From: Hyphomonadaceae bacterium | Lineage (GTDB): Bacteria > Pseudomonadota > Alphaproteobacteria > Caulobacterales > Hyphomonadaceae | Reading direction: 5' to 3' | Length of the DNA stretch: 64,000 nucleotides | NCBI GenBank assembly: GCA_024742355.1 | Contig: JANSYM010000012.1 | Span: 1-64,000, forward strand | Shown here: in pieces, positions 1 to 7,556 of the stretch | How the letters are laid out: every line of letters starts with the position of its first letter | Position numbering within the stretch: the first letter of the stretch is position 1 | Translations under genes and position numbers: made by a program | Notes under the pieces: generated by a model | Databases searched by the model: none | The model's input: only the letters and a program-made list of their open reading frames with translations | What the model was told of the DNA's origin: nothing

Positions 1-66
1 ACGAAAAAGACTTATAAGAGCAGAACCACCCCTGGCAGGCGCTTGGTCCAGGTGATCAAGGCCTAA
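1..66 (+). CDS. C-terminal end of an unidentified protein (truncated by window edge)
   Basis: Frame 1 is open from the first base to TAA at 64-66 and encodes 21 residues ending in GRRLVQVIKA. The stretch is rich in Lys and Arg and reads like a genuine basic C-terminus, but it is too short to name the protein. No stem-loop with a T-run follows directly. The next 600 bases hold hairpins and no convincing gene. It could also be a chance open frame. Confidence 0.35.
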   Translation, partial: TKKTYKSRTTPGRRLVQVIKA

Positions 67-236
67 CGTATGAATGAATGTCACCGCAGGCGCGCTTTGA
101 CCAGGCGCTATTACGCTGTCTCGAAAGAGCAGCAGTTCGTTTCCCGCGTTTGTCGCAAAGCGCGCCTAGCCTTCTTGCATCCTCAGGGGGAGACCTCGTG
201 AGGGGATTTGGTGTGCGCAAATCTCCTCCAGGCGCT

Positions 237-529
237 CCCCACGGAATTTCCGTGGGGCCCAGCACGGGATATTGTGGCCGGGGTCGGGAGCGCTCTTATC
301 GCTCCCGGTCCAAACGGCAAAGACGGATGATGGGCTGCCCAGACCAGGCTGGGCAGAGCGTCGTGGATAGTTTGGGTCACTCCGATTCCGAAGACACCTG
401 CGCAGGCAGGTGTCTAGGGACAGGATCTGGCGAACAGGACGGGGCGATATTACCGTCCTTGGATACCTGCCTGCGCAGGTATCGGCGGTGAAAGGGAAAC
501 TCGCACGAGGTCCCGGGTCGAGCCCGGGA
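237..529. repeat. Cluster of seven perfect 7-10 bp hairpins (REP-like) in a 618-bp gene-free stretch
   Basis: The gap 67-684 has no convincing gene. It contains seven inverted repeats with perfect arms: 237-257 (arms CCCCACGGAA/TTCCGTGGGG), 285-307 (CGGGAGCG), 335-356 (CTGCCCAG), 392-415 (AGACACCTG), 436-459 (AGGACGG), 462-483 (GATACCTG) and 511-529 (TCCCGGG). The hexamer loops at 401-406 (CGCAGG) and 470-475 (CCTGCG) are complementary to each other. Such GC-rich palindromes are typical of extragenic repeat families in proteobacteria. A structured RNA cannot be excluded. A further small hairpin lies at 656-670, just upstream of the next gene. Confidence 0.6.
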
Positions 530-684
530 TAATCGGTCGGTCTGCTCCGTCCCCGGCCCCGCCTGCGACAACTTTACGTTGCGTAACAGGGCTTTAAATG
601 GTAAAGAATTTCCGCCAGGGGACGATATTTCAACCATAACCAGACGCCTCTGGCGCGCCTGTAACAGGCGTATGGTGGGAGAAT

Positions 685-1167
685 ATGATGAGTAAGATTA
701 CGACACGCTGGGCCCTTGTGGCGCTGGCCGCCGTCGGCCTTTCCGGGCTTGCGAGCGCGCAAACGTTTACGTTTGAATCGACGACGACGGATCAGACCAT
801 GCTGGGCATGGCGCCGGGGACCGGTCCGTCGGGACAGCACTGGACTGCAGATGTGGTCACCACATTCGCCGATGGGTCAACCGCGACCTCGACGACGGAA
901 TGCGTGGCGACCTCTCAGCCGCCCAACAATAACATCTTCGCCATGCACGGCATTTGCGAAGGGTCCGCAGAAAGCGGCACCTGGGCCTCGATCATGGGCT
1001 GCAACCCAATGGGCGAAGGCAGCATGAGCATGGGCTGCGTCGGCGGCCTGTACGGCAAGTCGGGTGACTTTGAGGGCATGCAAGGCGCCTTCACCGCCCA
1101 TGTCAGCGGCGGCACTAGTCACGGCACCGGCGAGTGGTACGAAGCCGAAGCCGCCGACGAAGAATAG
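685..1167 (+). CDS. Secreted protein of unknown function, 160 aa
   Basis: The protein starts with a clear Sec signal peptide: Lys/Arg, then a hydrophobic stretch, with cleavage probably after ASA near residue 26. The mature part is small, rich in Gly, Ser, Thr and Met, has four Cys that could form disulfides, and ends with an acidic tail. GGTGGGAG precedes the paired ATG codons at 685 and 688, so either may be used. I do not recognise a domain. The predicted location is the periplasm or outside. It stands alone on the plus strand, with typA convergent behind it. Confidence 0.7.
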   Translation: MMSKITTRWALVALAAVGLSGLASAQTFTFESTTTDQTMLGMAPGTGPSGQHWTADVVTTFADGSTATSTTECVATSQPPNNNIFAMHGICEGSAESGTWASIMGCNPMGEGSMSMGCVGGLYGKSGDFEGMQGAFTAHVSGGTSHGTGEWYEAEAADEE

Positions 1168-1288
1168 GAACGCGGACGGCCGTTCGCCTGATGCAGGTCA
1201 GGATTCATGCGGGCTGAGGGGACCTATTGGTCAGCCACCATGGATGCCAGTTCAGATTGGCAGAACGGTGCTGGGCGTTGCATGTGCG

Positions 1289-3115
1289 CTAAGCGTTTGC
1301 GGCTTTGGCCGCGCGCTTGCGCTCATGCGGATCGAGGTGGACCTTGCGGAGCCGAATGCTCTGCGGGGTCACCTCTACCAGTTCATCATCCGCGATATAG
1401 GCGAGAGATTTTTCCAGCGTCATCTGCAGCGGCGGGGTCAGGCGGACGGCTTCATCTGTCCCCGAGGCGCGCACGTTTGAGAGCTTCTTGCCCTTGAGCA
1501 CATTGACCTCGAGATCATTGTCGCGCGTGTGCTCGCCAATGATCATGCCCTGATAGACCTTGTCGCCCGGATGGATCATCATCGGGCCGCGATCTTCCAG
1601 GTTCCACAGCGCGAAAGCGACCGCTTCGCCCTTGTCCATGGCGATCAACGTGCCGGTGCGGCGGCCCTGAATCTTGCCCTTGTATTCTGCATAATCGAGG
1701 AAGACGCGGTTCATGATTGCGGTGCCGCGCGTGTCCGTCATCAGCTCGCCCTGATAGCCGATCAGGCCGCGCGTCGGGGCGTGGAACACCATCCGGGTGC
1801 GGCCAACGCCAGACTGTTTCATCTCGACCATTTCGGCCTTGCGCTCGGAAAGTTTCTGCACGACCGCACCGGAAAACTCGTCATCGACGTCGATCACAAC
1901 TTCCTCGATCGGCTCCAGCCGTTCGCCGCCCTCGCCTTGCTTGAAGACAACTTGCGGGCGTGAGACGCCAAGCTCATAGCCTTCACGGCGCATGGTTTCG
2001 ATCAGGACAGCGAGTTGCAGTTCGCCGCGCCCGGAAACGATGAAGCTCTCGGCTTCCGTCGACCGCTCGACTTTAAGCGCGACATTGCCTTCGGCTTCCT
2101 TGAGGAGACGATCCCAGATTACGCGGCTGGTGACCTTGTCGCCTTCAGTCCCGGCCAGCGGGCTGTCATTGACGCGGAAGGTCATGGACAGGGTTGGCGG
2201 ATCGATTGGCTGGGCCTCAATCGGTGTGTTGACGCTCGGGTCGACGAACGTGTCAGCCACGTTGGCCTTGGCGAGACCTGCAATGGAGACAATGTCGCCG
2301 GCTTCCCCGACTTCAATTGGCTCGCGTTCCAGTCCGCGAAAGGCGAGGACTTTCGAGACGCGGCCATTCTCAACCAGGCTGCCATCGCGCGACAGCACTT
2401 TCACCGTCTGGTTCGGCTTGACCGTGCCAGAGGTGATGCGGCCGGTCAGGATGCGACCAAGGAAATTGTCGGCGCCAATCGTCGTCGCCAGCATGCGGAA
2501 GGCGCCGTCTTCGACCTTGGGTTCCGGCACGTGCTGCACGACCAGGTCGAACAGCTCGTTCATGTCCGTGCGCTCGTCTTCATACTGGGTCGACATCCAG
2601 CCATTCTTGGCCGAACCGTACAGGATCGGGAAATCGAGTTGGTCATCATCGGCGCCAAGTGCATCGAAGAGGTCGAACACTTCATTGATGACTTCGTCCG
2701 GGCGGCGTTCCGGCTTGTCGATCTTGTTGACCGCGACAATCGGACGGAGGCCAATTTTCAGCGCCTTGGAGACCACGAACTTGGTCTGCGGCATCGGCCC
2801 TTCAGCGGCATCGACCAGAACGATCGCGCCATCGACCATGGACAGGATACGCTCCACCTCGCCGCCAAAGTCGGCGTGTCCGGGCGTATCGACAATATTG
2901 ATCCGCGTATCGCCCCAGACAACGCTCGTAGTCTTGGCGAGAATGGTAATCCCACGTTCCTTTTCGAGATCGTTGGAATCCATCATCCGCTCAGCCGTCG
3001 CTTCATTCTCGCGGAACGTGCCGGACTGTTTCAGCAGGCAGTCGACCAGTGTCGTCTTGCCATGGTCAACGTGGGCGATGATCGCAATATTGCGCAGGGA
3101 TGTTGGCTCAGTCAT
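1289..3115 (-). CDS. typA: Translational GTPase TypA/BipA
   Basis: This is a 608-residue ribosome-associated GTPase of the EF-G family, involved in ribosome assembly and in stress and cold adaptation. The G1 motif AHVDHGKT lies at residues 14-21, followed by RGITI, DTPGHADF and NKID, then the EF-Tu domain 2, EF-G domain V and the BipA-specific C-terminal region that ends in a Lys/Arg-rich tail. Length matches the family. The frame stays open upstream, but the ATG at 3115 gives the normal N-terminus immediately before the GTPase core. The gene is monocistronic and is divergent from the sulfotransferase-like gene across a 223-bp gap. Confidence 0.97.
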   Translation of the reverse strand: MTEPTSLRNIAIIAHVDHGKTTLVDCLLKQSGTFRENEATAERMMDSNDLEKERGITILAKTTSVVWGDTRINIVDTPGHADFGGEVERILSMVDGAIVLVDAAEGPMPQTKFVVSKALKIGLRPIVAVNKIDKPERRPDEVINEVFDLFDALGADDDQLDFPILYGSAKNGWMSTQYEDERTDMNELFDLVVQHVPEPKVEDGAFRMLATTIGADNFLGRILTGRITSGTVKPNQTVKVLSRDGSLVENGRVSKVLAFRGLEREPIEVGEAGDIVSIAGLAKANVADTFVDPSVNTPIEAQPIDPPTLSMTFRVNDSPLAGTEGDKVTSRVIWDRLLKEAEGNVALKVERSTEAESFIVSGRGELQLAVLIETMRREGYELGVSRPQVVFKQGEGGERLEPIEEVVIDVDDEFSGAVVQKLSERKAEMVEMKQSGVGRTRMVFHAPTRGLIGYQGELMTDTRGTAIMNRVFLDYAEYKGKIQGRRTGTLIAMDKGEAVAFALWNLEDRGPMMIHPGDKVYQGMIIGEHTRDNDLEVNVLKGKKLSNVRASGTDEAVRLTPPLQMTLEKSLAYIADDELVEVTPQSIRLRKVHLDPHERKRAAKAANA

Positions 3116-3338
3116 ATCGTGCGTCCTGGGGAGGGAGGGCCGTTTTCGGCATATATCTTTGCGCGCGCCATACACGCCGCCACCCGATTTGGCTATGGTC
3201 GAACCGCAACTGCCGGAAACGCGCATGGATCACGCACCGGCAGCTGGCATGTTGCTGCGCTTTGTTGGCGTGGTTTTTGAATACGAAAGCAATGATCAAT
3301 AAGGATGCCCGAAACCGGGACTTGAGGGAACAGACATC

Positions 3339-4310
3339 GTGAACGGGATCGTCAAAAAGCTTGGCAAGAAAGTCCACCAGTACCAGCTGGACCAGATCAG
3401 CCGTCAAAGCCGGTTTGATCCGCGCGACTCGATCCTGGTTTCCGCCAATCCGCGCGGCGGGTCGACCTGGTTGTTCGAGGTTTTGACCAGCATCCAGGAC
3501 ACGGCCACACTGTACGAACCACTGCATCAACGTTGGGTGCCGGAGCTTTCCGAGATCGGGTTCGACTGGCATCAACGCATCCCCGAAGACGCCGACTGGC
3601 CAGAAGCACGGCAATTGTTCAAAGACATTCTCAGCGGCCGCAAACTCACGACCGATGTCTGTCAGTACTCAAGCGTGCAGGACTATCGAAATGCCAACCG
3701 CCTGGTGGTCAAGTTCATTCGCATCAATGATTGCTTGCCCTGGCTGTTGAAACAGTTCGACTTCAAGCTGAAACCGGTGGTGCTGACACGGCACCCGATT
3801 GCCATTGCGGCGTCAACGCTGCGCCACGAAAACTGGCAGAGGCGCCCGTCTCACTATGTGTTCCCGGAAACCCGTTATAGCGACTATTCCGACAAAGATC
3901 GCGCGTTCCTGGAATCGCTGTCCACCGTCGAAGAAGTCCGCGTCGCCAAATGGTGCACGCGCAATCGTTCTTTCCTGACGCATGAGCGGCACAACAAGGA
4001 CTGGATTACGCTGCATTATGAAGACATGCTGCTGAACCCGGAGGCCAGCCTTCGGCATCTGTTTTCGGCTTGGCAAATGGATGTGCCGGACGCTGCCATG
4101 TCGCTGGTCGACAAAGCCAGCCGCACGTCGCGCGAAACAACCTTTTCTGACGACAAGCAACAACAGCTGGAAAAATGGCAGACCCGGTTTTCTGCCGACC
4201 AAATCGATCGCATGATTGCCATTCTCGATCATTTCGAGATTGATCTTTATGGCCGCGAAGCAATGCCGAAGATGGCCTCGACCATGGCCGCCAAGCTCGA
4301 CCAAGGCTAA
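3339..4310 (+). CDS. Sulfotransferase-family protein
   Basis: This 323-residue protein has the PAPS-dependent sulfotransferase fold. The 5'-phosphosulfate loop is SANPRGGSTWL at residues 35-45 and the 3'-phosphate motif is VVLTRHPIAIAAS around residues 145-158. The family transfers sulfate from PAPS to a carbohydrate, lipid or other hydroxyl acceptor; the acceptor cannot be read from the sequence. No signal peptide is seen, so it should act in the cytoplasm or at the inner membrane face. The start is GTG at 3339 with GAGGGAA upstream. No sulfate-activation genes are near. Confidence 0.8.
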   Translation: MNGIVKKLGKKVHQYQLDQISRQSRFDPRDSILVSANPRGGSTWLFEVLTSIQDTATLYEPLHQRWVPELSEIGFDWHQRIPEDADWPEARQLFKDILSGRKLTTDVCQYSSVQDYRNANRLVVKFIRINDCLPWLLKQFDFKLKPVVLTRHPIAIAASTLRHENWQRRPSHYVFPETRYSDYSDKDRAFLESLSTVEEVRVAKWCTRNRSFLTHERHNKDWITLHYEDMLLNPEASLRHLFSAWQMDVPDAAMSLVDKASRTSRETTFSDDKQQQLEKWQTRFSADQIDRMIAILDHFEIDLYGREAMPKMASTMAAKLDQG

Positions 4311-4389
4311 ACCGCCGGACAGTTCCCCCCCTGACAAATCCGCCCGTCACGGTTAATCGTGATCAGGAGAGACCGTTCGGAGGGACACG

Positions 4390-5856
4390 ATGCGTCTGAT
4401 TTTGTGTGCGCTCATCGCACTGGTTGGGTTGACCGCGACGGCAGTCGCCGAAAAACGGATCGCGCTGGTCATCGGCAACAGCAATTACGAGACGGTTGGC
4501 TGGAACCTCGAAAACCCGGTCAATGATGCAGAGCTGCTTGCAGGGGCCTTGGAAACCGTTGGGTTTGAAGTCCACACCGTCCTCGATGGCACCAAAACCG
4601 GTATGGAAGAGGCCTTCCAGGCTCACGCGGATCGATTGAAAGATGCTGGCGAGGATGCTGTCGGCTTTTTCTTTTATGCCGGCCACGGCGCCCAGCATCG
4701 CGGTGTGAATTATCTTGTCGCGTCCGACGCCAAACTGACCTCAGCGCTCGATCTGATGCGGCAGCCCCAGCTCGATCTGATCATGGATTATCTCGAATAT
4801 GCGGGAAACCAGACAAATTTCATCGTGCTGGATGCCTGTCGGAACAATCCGTTGCCCGCCTCTATGCGAAATGCGCCGCAAGGCCTGGCGAGCAGCCAGC
4901 GCGTGCGCGGCACCCTGATCGCTTACTCTACAGCACCGGGCATGGTCGCCGAAGATGGCAGCGGGTTGAACAATAGCGCTTACTCAGCAGCGCTCGCGGC
5001 GTTGATGACACAGCCCGGCTATTCGGTTGAAACCCTGTTTCGGGTCGTCGCGACCCGGGTCGAAGATGTCACCGGCGGCTTCCAGATCCCGTGGACCGAA
5101 AGTGGCTTGCGTGGAGAAGCGGATTTCTGTTTCGCCGGATGCGAGCTGGTCGCGGCAAATGACGAGGAAGCGGCGGCGCTGGCCGAAGTGGTCGCCAGCG
5201 ATGATCCGTTGATGATGGAGGTTTTCCTCGATGTATTTCCGGAAACCCAACATCGCAACTATCTGGAATCTCGCATGCGCCAGCTTGAGATTGAACGCAG
5301 CGCCGCCGACGAGATCGCGCGCTCCAGAGAAAGCGCGGATTTCCTGCGCGAGCGGCTTGGTGTCACCACCCTGATCTCCGAAGTTATCACGCCGTGGGCC
5401 GACAATGCTCAGCAAATCACCGCCCGGCTCGGCATGGAGGCACGGATTGCTGAAAAGGATCCCGCCCATGCAAAGCTGGATGAAAGCCTGTTTGTCTTTT
5501 TCGACGAGAATTCATCGACTTTGTCGGATGAGGCGATCGAGCATCTGTCCTTGTTCGCCACCTACACCGCACAGCCCCATCTCAGTGACAACGGGCCAGC
5601 CAGCCTGTCCATCATTGCCAGTTGCAGCCCGGACGAAACAGATATGACCATCTGTCAGGACCGCGCCTTCACGGTGCGCGATCAGCTGGCTGAGCACGAA
5701 ATCTATGACGTCGCCATTCGATTGACCGAAAACTGGGGATCGATCCGGCAAATCTCCCCGGGTGATAGCGGCTTCGACCCGGATGCGCTTAATCGCTATG
5801 CCGCGATCATGTTGCTCAGTGATGAGGGCGAAAGCGGCATAGCACCTTCAGAATAG
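4390..5856 (+). CDS. Secreted caspase-fold protease with an OmpA-like C-terminal region
   Basis: The protein has 488 residues. A signal peptide (1-20) is followed by a peptidase C14/caspase-like domain with the catalytic dyad visible as His99 in YAGHG and Cys150 in DACRNNP. After a helical linker (about 270-350) comes a region from about 365 to 480 whose FFDENSSTLSDEA segment and later helices resemble a diverged OmpA-type peptidoglycan-binding domain. It is therefore likely periplasmic, possibly held at the cell wall. GGAGGG lies 5 bases before the ATG. Substrates are unknown. The caspase assignment is firm and the OmpA relation is tentative. Confidence 0.85.
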   Translation: MRLILCALIALVGLTATAVAEKRIALVIGNSNYETVGWNLENPVNDAELLAGALETVGFEVHTVLDGTKTGMEEAFQAHADRLKDAGEDAVGFFFYAGHGAQHRGVNYLVASDAKLTSALDLMRQPQLDLIMDYLEYAGNQTNFIVLDACRNNPLPASMRNAPQGLASSQRVRGTLIAYSTAPGMVAEDGSGLNNSAYSAALAALMTQPGYSVETLFRVVATRVEDVTGGFQIPWTESGLRGEADFCFAGCELVAANDEEAAALAEVVASDDPLMMEVFLDVFPETQHRNYLESRMRQLEIERSAADEIARSRESADFLRERLGVTTLISEVITPWADNAQQITARLGMEARIAEKDPAHAKLDESLFVFFDENSSTLSDEAIEHLSLFATYTAQPHLSDNGPASLSIIASCSPDETDMTICQDRAFTVRDQLAEHEIYDVAIRLTENWGSIRQISPGDSGFDPDALNRYAAIMLLSDEGESGIAPSE

Positions 5857-5889
5857 GACGCTGTATCACGAAGCCACATTCAAATTAGC

Positions 5890-5920
5890 TTGACTCCTAA
5901 TTATCTTTTTTGCTAATTAG
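5890..5920 (+). promoter_or_regulatory. Promoter with overlapping operator for the SdpR-like/SdpI-like operon
   Basis: TTGACT at 5890-5895 and TAATTA at 5914-5919, 18 bases apart, look like -35 and -10 boxes. An inverted repeat CTAATTA (5897-5903) / TAATTAG (5914-5920) covers the spacer and the -10 box. A third half-site, AATTAGC, begins near 5883. The expected transcription start falls on the ATG at 5926, so the mRNA may be leaderless. Autorepression by the downstream ArsR-type protein is the natural reading. Confidence 0.6.
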
Positions 5921-5925
5921 CAGAA

Positions 5926-6222
5926 ATGGCAAATGAAGTGTTCAAAGCGCTTGGGCATCCGTTGCGGCGCCAGGTCATGGCCCTGCTTCGGCAGGGGCCC
6001 AAAAGTTCCGGCGAATTGGCCGAGGCCTTTGACGCGGCCTGGCCGACGGTGACGCGGCATCTCAATGTCTTGAAGGATGCCGATCTGATCACCGCCGAGC
6101 GCCACGGCACATCGATCATTTACCGCACCAATACAAGCGTCGTCGAAGACGCCGTCAGCGCCCTGATGGGCATGATTGGCAAGGATGATGGCGATGACGA
6201 TTTGAAGGAGGCCGCAGAATGA
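5926..6222 (+). CDS. ArsR-family repressor, SdpR-like
   Basis: This 98-residue winged-helix protein reads FKALGHPLRRQVMALL...SGELAEAF...PTVTRHLNVLKDADLI, the classic ArsR/SdpR layout. No metal-binding cysteines are present, which suits the SdpR group of autorepressors rather than metal sensors. It overlaps the next gene by four bases (ATGA), so the two are translationally coupled. There is no Shine-Dalgarno sequence before the ATG, consistent with a leaderless message. By analogy with Bacillus, it would repress its own operon until the SdpI-like membrane partner sequesters it; the analogy is inference. Confidence 0.88.
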   Translation: MANEVFKALGHPLRRQVMALLRQGPKSSGELAEAFDAAWPTVTRHLNVLKDADLITAERHGTSIIYRTNTSVVEDAVSALMGMIGKDDGDDDLKEAAE

Positions 6223-6920
6223 TGCGAACCGGACTGATATTCTCAACCATTGCCGTGATCGGCATGTGCGCCGTCAATTTATGGGCGATGCCGCAAATTC
6301 CAGATGCACAAGTGCCCGTGCATTGGGGGCTGGACGGTACGCCTGACCGTTATGGCGATCGCAGCGAAGCCCTATTCGCCTTATGGATGATCCCGGCAGC
6401 GACGGTGTTTGTCAGCCTGCTCCTGGCGATCGCCCCGCGGCTCGATCCGAATGGCGACAATCTGATGAAGAGCCGCAAGGCCTATGTCGCGATCTGGTGT
6501 TCGGTGATGATCATGCTTCTGGCGGTGCATGCCGGAATTGCCATGCTGATGGTGCGCAGCGTCGTCGCTGATCCGGACGCCAACGAGTTTGTGCGCTTCG
6601 TCATCGCCGCGTCGGCGGTGCTGATCATCATCAAGGGCAACTACCTGCCCAAGACCCGATCGAACTGGTTTCTTGGCATTCGCACGCCGTGGACGCTGTC
6701 GAGCGACATCACGTGGGAAAAGACCCACCGCCTGGCGGGTCGACTGTTCATGTTGTCCGGCTTTGTCTGCCTCGTCGGCGCCTTCGTCCTGGAGGGCGGC
6801 TGGCTGATCGTAATGTTCATGAGCACACTGCTGCCAACCGTGCTGATCAGCGTCGCCTACTCATACATAATCTGGCGCAACGCCCCTGATAAACGGATCG
6901 GAACGGAATATTTCGTATAG
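6219..6920 (+). CDS. SdpI-family integral membrane protein
   Basis: The 233-residue protein has about six hydrophobic segments. The N-terminal DUF1648-like part includes the PVHWGLDGTPDRYG motif after the first membrane span. The C-terminal part carries the SdpI signature FLGIRTPWTLSSDITWEKTHRLAGR. In Bacillus, SdpI gives immunity to the SdpC toxin and titrates SdpR at the membrane. In alphaproteobacteria the pair is usually found, as here, without an SdpC gene, so the role may be membrane-stress sensing. Its start overlaps the repressor stop. The gene faces the lipoprotein at 6939. Confidence 0.88.
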   Translation: MMRTGLIFSTIAVIGMCAVNLWAMPQIPDAQVPVHWGLDGTPDRYGDRSEALFALWMIPAATVFVSLLLAIAPRLDPNGDNLMKSRKAYVAIWCSVMIMLLAVHAGIAMLMVRSVVADPDANEFVRFVIAASAVLIIIKGNYLPKTRSNWFLGIRTPWTLSSDITWEKTHRLAGRLFMLSGFVCLVGAFVLEGGWLIVMFMSTLLPTVLISVAYSYIIWRNAPDKRIGTEYFV

Positions 6921-6938
6921 TCGGAATGGGGTGTCGGT

Positions 6939-7538
6939 TTAGTCGATGGTTTCTTCCGCCTGCATCACAACTGCTGTTTCGCCAGACTCCAGGGTATCAA
7001 TTGTAGTCGCCACCTGCGCCTTTGACTGAGCCGATTGCCAGTCGCCAATCTTCACCGGGACGGCGTAAGCGCGGCTCTCAGAGTAGCCATCGCTCATATC
7101 CGCCGTCGCCATAATGTGGATGTGATAAGCCCCGTCAGCAGCTGACGCAAAGTTGATGCGCCACGTATGAGTCGTGACATCAGCCATATCGAAGCGAGCG
7201 CTGGTTTGTGCGCCAAACACGTCGAGTCCATCTTCTCCGCTGGCCTGAAGAGTCAAGGTTCCAGCCGGATAGCCTTCATTCACCGTCAAAGTCACCGTAC
7301 CGGTCTCATTCACCGCAATCGCCGCCACGGTATCGTGCGAGAAGGTGACGGATGCACCAGGCTTTACCGTGGTGATCGGCGGCGCCAGTTTGACATCGCT
7401 TTTCGTTTCCGTGATCGCGGGTTCAACACTCTCACCGGGCGCATTAGCGACCACCGGATCGGCGGCGCGTCCTTGCGCGCAGGCCGCGAGCAGAGTGGCC
7501 GCGCTGATTGAAACCAAGAGTCCTGTTCTCATACGCAT
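6939..7538 (-). CDS. Lipoprotein of unknown function, 199 aa
   Basis: The N-terminal signal ends in a lipobox (LLAAC), so the protein is predicted to be lipid-modified. The rest is beta-rich: a segment near residues 45-90 resembles choice-of-anchor or cell-surface beta-sandwich domains, and around residues 130-145 comes HTWRINFASAADGAYHIHIM. Two adjacent ATGs exist. AAGGAG is only 3 bases from the first (7541) but 6 from the second (7538), so the second is preferred. It lies 18 bases downstream of the protease-like lipoprotein gene and is probably co-transcribed with it. Confidence 0.72.
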   Translation of the reverse strand: MRMRTGLLVSISAATLLAACAQGRAADPVVANAPGESVEPAITETKSDVKLAPPITTVKPGASVTFSHDTVAAIAVNETGTVTLTVNEGYPAGTLTLQASGEDGLDVFGAQTSARFDMADVTTHTWRINFASAADGAYHIHIMATADMSDGYSESRAYAVPVKIGDWQSAQSKAQVATTIDTLESGETAVVMQAEETID

Positions 7539-7556
7539 CATATTCTCCTTGTCCGA

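Noticed and set aside
78-491. 137-residue open frame across the hairpin cluster
   Set aside because: The product is Arg/Gly/Ser-rich with no domain, and the frame runs through palindromes; no good ribosome site.
237-529. CRISPR array
   Set aside because: The repeats are different hairpins rather than one repeat with spacers, and no cas genes are present.
1992-3302. Long plus-strand open frames opposite typA
   Set aside because: Mirror frames of a highly conserved GTPase gene; no domain, and codon use fits the minus strand.
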